Shown here: piece by piece, positions 61,868-64,000 of the stretch
How the letters are laid out: every line of letters starts with the position of its first letter
Numbering within the stretch: the first letter of the stretch is position 1
NCBI RefSeq assembly: GCF_001558695.1
Contig: NZ_LNTU01000040.1
Coordinates: 1-64,000 of the forward strand
Length of the DNA stretch: 64,000 nucleotides
DNA from: Paramesorhizobium deserti
GTDB taxonomy: Bacteria > Pseudomonadota > Alphaproteobacteria > Rhizobiales > Rhizobiaceae
Reading direction: 5' to 3'
Notes under the pieces: generated by a model
Databases searched by the model: none
What the model saw: the letters and a program-made list of their open reading frames with translations, nothing else
What the model was told of the DNA's origin: nothing
Program-made: the position numbers and the translations under genes

Positions 61868-62831
61868 CGGCTGGCGTCAACAGCTTGCCGACAACCGGGA
61901 TGACCTTGGACGGCGGTTCCTTTCCGGCCACCAGGTAGTTGTAGAGCATGACACTGGCATCAAGCGCCTGCTGATAAGGCGCCTGGTCAAGCAGACCGAC
62001 CATTTCGCCCGTTTTCAGATACTGCATGTTATCAGGTGTATGATCAAAGCCGACCACGCCGACCCTGCCCGTCAGGCCGAGATCCTTCACGGCCTTCGCC
62101 GCACCGAAGGGCCCACCGGCGGTAACATAAATCATCGAAATATCGGGATTGGACGTCATCATGTCCTGGGTCAGCGAATAAGCGGCCTCAGCCTTATCCT
62201 TGTTCTCGAACGGGCCGACAATTTCGATCTCTGGAAATTCGGTCTTGAGATAATCGATGGCACCATTCATGCGCTGTGTGTGCTGGGTCGCACCGAAATA
62301 GCCCGTGATGACGCCCAACTTGCCTTTGCCATTCATCCGCTTGGCGATGTATTCGCCGATCTGCCTGCCGGCCGACGTCGCATCCTGTCCGATAAAGGCC
62401 AGACGCTCGGAAGGGGCAGCGCCTTCGGCTATGATGTTGAAGACCGGCACGCCCGCCTCGGTCGCTTCGTTGATAATGCGCGCTGTGCCGTCGAAGATGG
62501 GAACGACGACAATGCCGTCATATTTCTTGGCAAGCGCGCCTTCGATCCCGGCCACGACAGCTTCCGCCGAAAGCGTATTGCCGAGGTCGACGAAGTCCAC
62601 GGTTGCGTTGGAATTCGAGAGATAGCCGTTCGCAGCGGCCGCGCCCTCCGTGACCGGCGTCCAGAACGGATTGTTCTGGAATGACAGGAACGCAATCTTG
62701 ATCGGACCCTTGGTATTTTCCACCGCGGCGATGGTACCGCCTTTCGGCGGCTCGGCTGCGGCGGCGGCAAAGGTGAGGGATATGGCTGCGAGAGCAGCGG
62801 ATACCGTCGTCTTAACAGATTTCCAGTTCAT
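61857..62831 (-). CDS. Sugar ABC transporter substrate-binding protein (RbsB type)
   Basis: This 324-residue protein has a signal peptide (TTVSAALAAISLTFAAAAAE) and the ribose-binding-type fold: PIKIAFLSFQNNPFWTPVTE, AKKYDGIVVVPIFDGTARII, LGVITGYFGATQHTQRMNGA, VGVVGFDHTPDNMQYLKTGE. The ligand cannot be fixed; the extended gap between lobes suggests a sugar, polyol or related compound. It lies between the permease and ATPase genes on the minus strand. Confidence 0.93.
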   Translation of the reverse strand: MNWKSVKTTVSAALAAISLTFAAAAAEPPKGGTIAAVENTKGPIKIAFLSFQNNPFWTPVTEGAAAANGYLSNSNATVDFVDLGNTLSAEAVVAGIEGALAKKYDGIVVVPIFDGTARIINEATEAGVPVFNIIAEGAAPSERLAFIGQDATSAGRQIGEYIAKRMNGKGKLGVITGYFGATQHTQRMNGAIDYLKTEFPEIEIVGPFENKDKAEAAYSLTQDMMTSNPDISMIYVTAGGPFGAAKAVKDLGLTGRVGVVGFDHTPDNMQYLKTGEMVGLLDQAPYQQALDASVMLYNYLVAGKEPPSKVIPVVGKLLTPADAK

Positions 62832-62860
62832 GAATATTTCCTCCCATATGAAATTTCGGA

Positions 62861-63814
62861 TTAGTCTTCCTCCGCCCCGCGCTGCAGGCCGTCGAGGCCC
62901 ACCGCGAAGATGATCACCAGCCCCTTCGTCACCACCTGCCAGTAGGCGGAGATGCCGAGAAGCACGAAGGCATTGTTGAGAAGGGCCATTAGCAAGGCGC
63001 CGATGATGACACCCACGATCGAACCGCGCCCGCCGCTCAACGCCGTACCGCCGAGGATGACGGCGGCGATGACGTCAAGCTCGTAACCCATGCCGAGATT
63101 CGGATCGGCGCTTGCGAGATTTCCCGCCAGGATCAAGCCTCCCAATCCTGCAAGAAACCCCGAGAATGCGAAGACGAACAGACGGGTACGCTTGAGATTG
63201 ACTCCCGCAAGGCTCGCCGCCTTGGGATTGTCGCCGATGGCATAGATCTCCCGCCCTCGCACGGTTTGGCTGGCAAAGATGTGCACGGCAACAGCCAGGA
63301 CAATCATCACGAGAAGCGAAACCGGAATGCCGGCGATCCGTCCGGCACCGACAAATTCGGCGAAGCCGCCGAAGGTGACGGGAATACCGCCCGTCATCAA
63401 AAGCGCCATGCCGCGCGCGACAGATAGCGTGCCAAGCGTAGCGATGAATGGATTGATGCGAAACCGCGTATAAAGCACGCCGTTGACGAGGCCGCAGGCA
63501 AGCCCGGTCAGGAGACCCGCAACCAACCCGACTGTTTCGCTTCCCGTATCGCGCATCAGGACGGCGGCCACGACCGCTGAAAGTCCGATAACCGAGCCAA
63601 CCGAGAGATCAATGCCGCGCGCGATAATTACCAGAGCTTGCCCCAGCGCCACGATGGCGACGACCGATGCCTGGCGGCCGACATTCAACAGGTTGCGTGG
63701 CTCAAGGAAATAATCGCTCGCAAATGAAAGATAAATTGCAACAGCCGCCAGCATGACCAGCACCGAGGCTTCCCGCTGCCGGCCCAATGCCCTGATCGCT
63801 TCTACTCCTCCCAC
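62861..63814 (-). CDS. Sugar ABC transporter permease (RbsC type)
   Basis: This 317-residue permease has about ten hydrophobic segments and RbsC marks: VVAIVALGQALVIIARGIDL then SVGSVIGLSAVVAA, RFRINPFIATLGTLSVARGM, GREIYAIGDNPKAASLAGVN and GYELDVIAAVILGGTALSGG then RGSIVGVIIGALL. It starts at GTG 63814 with GGGAGA just upstream. It follows an enoyl-CoA hydratase gene by 11 bp, so the transporter may be part of a longer catabolic operon beyond the window. Confidence 0.93.
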   Translation of the reverse strand: MGGVEAIRALGRQREASVLVMLAAVAIYLSFASDYFLEPRNLLNVGRQASVVAIVALGQALVIIARGIDLSVGSVIGLSAVVAAVLMRDTGSETVGLVAGLLTGLACGLVNGVLYTRFRINPFIATLGTLSVARGMALLMTGGIPVTFGGFAEFVGAGRIAGIPVSLLVMIVLAVAVHIFASQTVRGREIYAIGDNPKAASLAGVNLKRTRLFVFAFSGFLAGLGGLILAGNLASADPNLGMGYELDVIAAVILGGTALSGGRGSIVGVIIGALLMALLNNAFVLLGISAYWQVVTKGLVIIFAVGLDGLQRGAEED

Positions 63815-63825
63815 ATTTCTCTCCC

Positions 63826-64000
63826 TTAGCGTCGGCGGAAAACCGGCTGTCGTTTTTCTTTGAATGCCGCTCGGCCTTCGGCGGCATCGGACGTAGCGAA
63901 ACAGATGGTCTGAAGATCGCGCTCATATTCGATCGCCTTCTCAAGCGGCATCGAAACGGCTGCCTTCAGGTTGAGCTTGGCCGTCTCCGCGGCGATCGGC
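63826..64000 (-). CDS. Enoyl-CoA hydratase/isomerase, C-terminal end (partial)
   Basis: The frame entering from the right edge ends at TAA (63826-63828) and reads AAETAKLNLKAAVSMPLEKA, IEYERDLQTICFATSDAAEG, RAAFKEKRQPVFRRR. This is the usual C-terminus of crotonase-family enzymes (RDLQTICFATxDAAEGRAAF). The active site is outside the window. Position directly upstream of the RbsC-type gene suggests a shared operon in which the imported compound is degraded via a CoA ester. Confidence 0.85.
   Translation of the reverse strand, partial: PIAAETAKLNLKAAVSMPLEKAIEYERDLQTICFATSDAAEGRAAFKEKRQPVFRRR

Overview
The window comes from an alphaproteobacterium of the order Hyphomicrobiales (Rhizobiales), most like the Rhizobiaceae, Phyllobacteriaceae and Brucellaceae. 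The reasons are the GC-rich coding style, many TRAP and ABC importers each beside a catabolic regulator, a NarK1-NarK2 fusion ahead of narGHJI, a carboxynorspermidine-type polyamine pair, and a short palindromic repeat (55205-55247) of a type common in these families. The species cannot be fixed from the sequence alone. I found no rRNA, tRNA or CRISPR array.

The left third (1-18 kb) is an accessory, decaying region. It holds the end of a probable HEPN protein, a beta-galactosidase (GH42) stump, an ISL3 transposase broken by a 7-bp duplication and joined to an autotransporter remnant, two fragments of tyrosine-recombinase C-termini, an IS110 remnant, and a frameshifted gene with a zinc-ribbon tail. 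Four toxin-antitoxin modules sit among this debris: three VapBC pairs with three unrelated antitoxin types, and one RES/Xre pair. Inside the region lies an intact sugar-acid island (3.5-11.6 kb): two FCD-type GntR regulators, a DctQMP TRAP importer, a nitrilase-superfamily amidase, an HpcH/HpaI aldolase, an RraA-like protein and KdgD (5-dehydro-4-deoxyglucarate dehydratase). Conserved palindromes fall where the regulators should bind. The substrate is not known, and the amidase suggests it may carry an amide.

The middle (18.4-46 kb) starts with a respiratory nitrate reductase operon: fused narK, narGHJI, a parvulin-type isomerase, a 97-residue unknown protein, a DUF2478 protein and mogA. A perfect FNR/NnrR-type dyad lies upstream. 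Next come an AAC(3)-I-like acetyltransferase, a DUF305 protein, a divergent LysR regulator and class A beta-lactamase pair, an ArsR-SRPBCC-VOC set, a YfdX protein, a small protein with carboxynorspermidine decarboxylase and dehydrogenase, and an alpha/beta hydrolase.

The right part (39.7-64 kb) is mostly transport. A DppABCDF-type peptide importer is joined to a gamma-glutamyltranspeptidase without a signal peptide and to an alpha/beta hydrolase, with a divergent IclR regulator. A TumE/TumA toxin-antitoxin pair follows. Then comes an arabinoside operon: a regulator with an ArsR-like head and an unusual beta-rich tail, a GH51 arabinofuranosidase and a full sugar ABC importer. After that are a glutamate-receptor-like channel protein, an AT-rich spacer dense with palindromes, five small exported proteins in a row, and an RbsABC-type sugar importer next to the end of an enoyl-CoA hydratase gene cut by the window edge.
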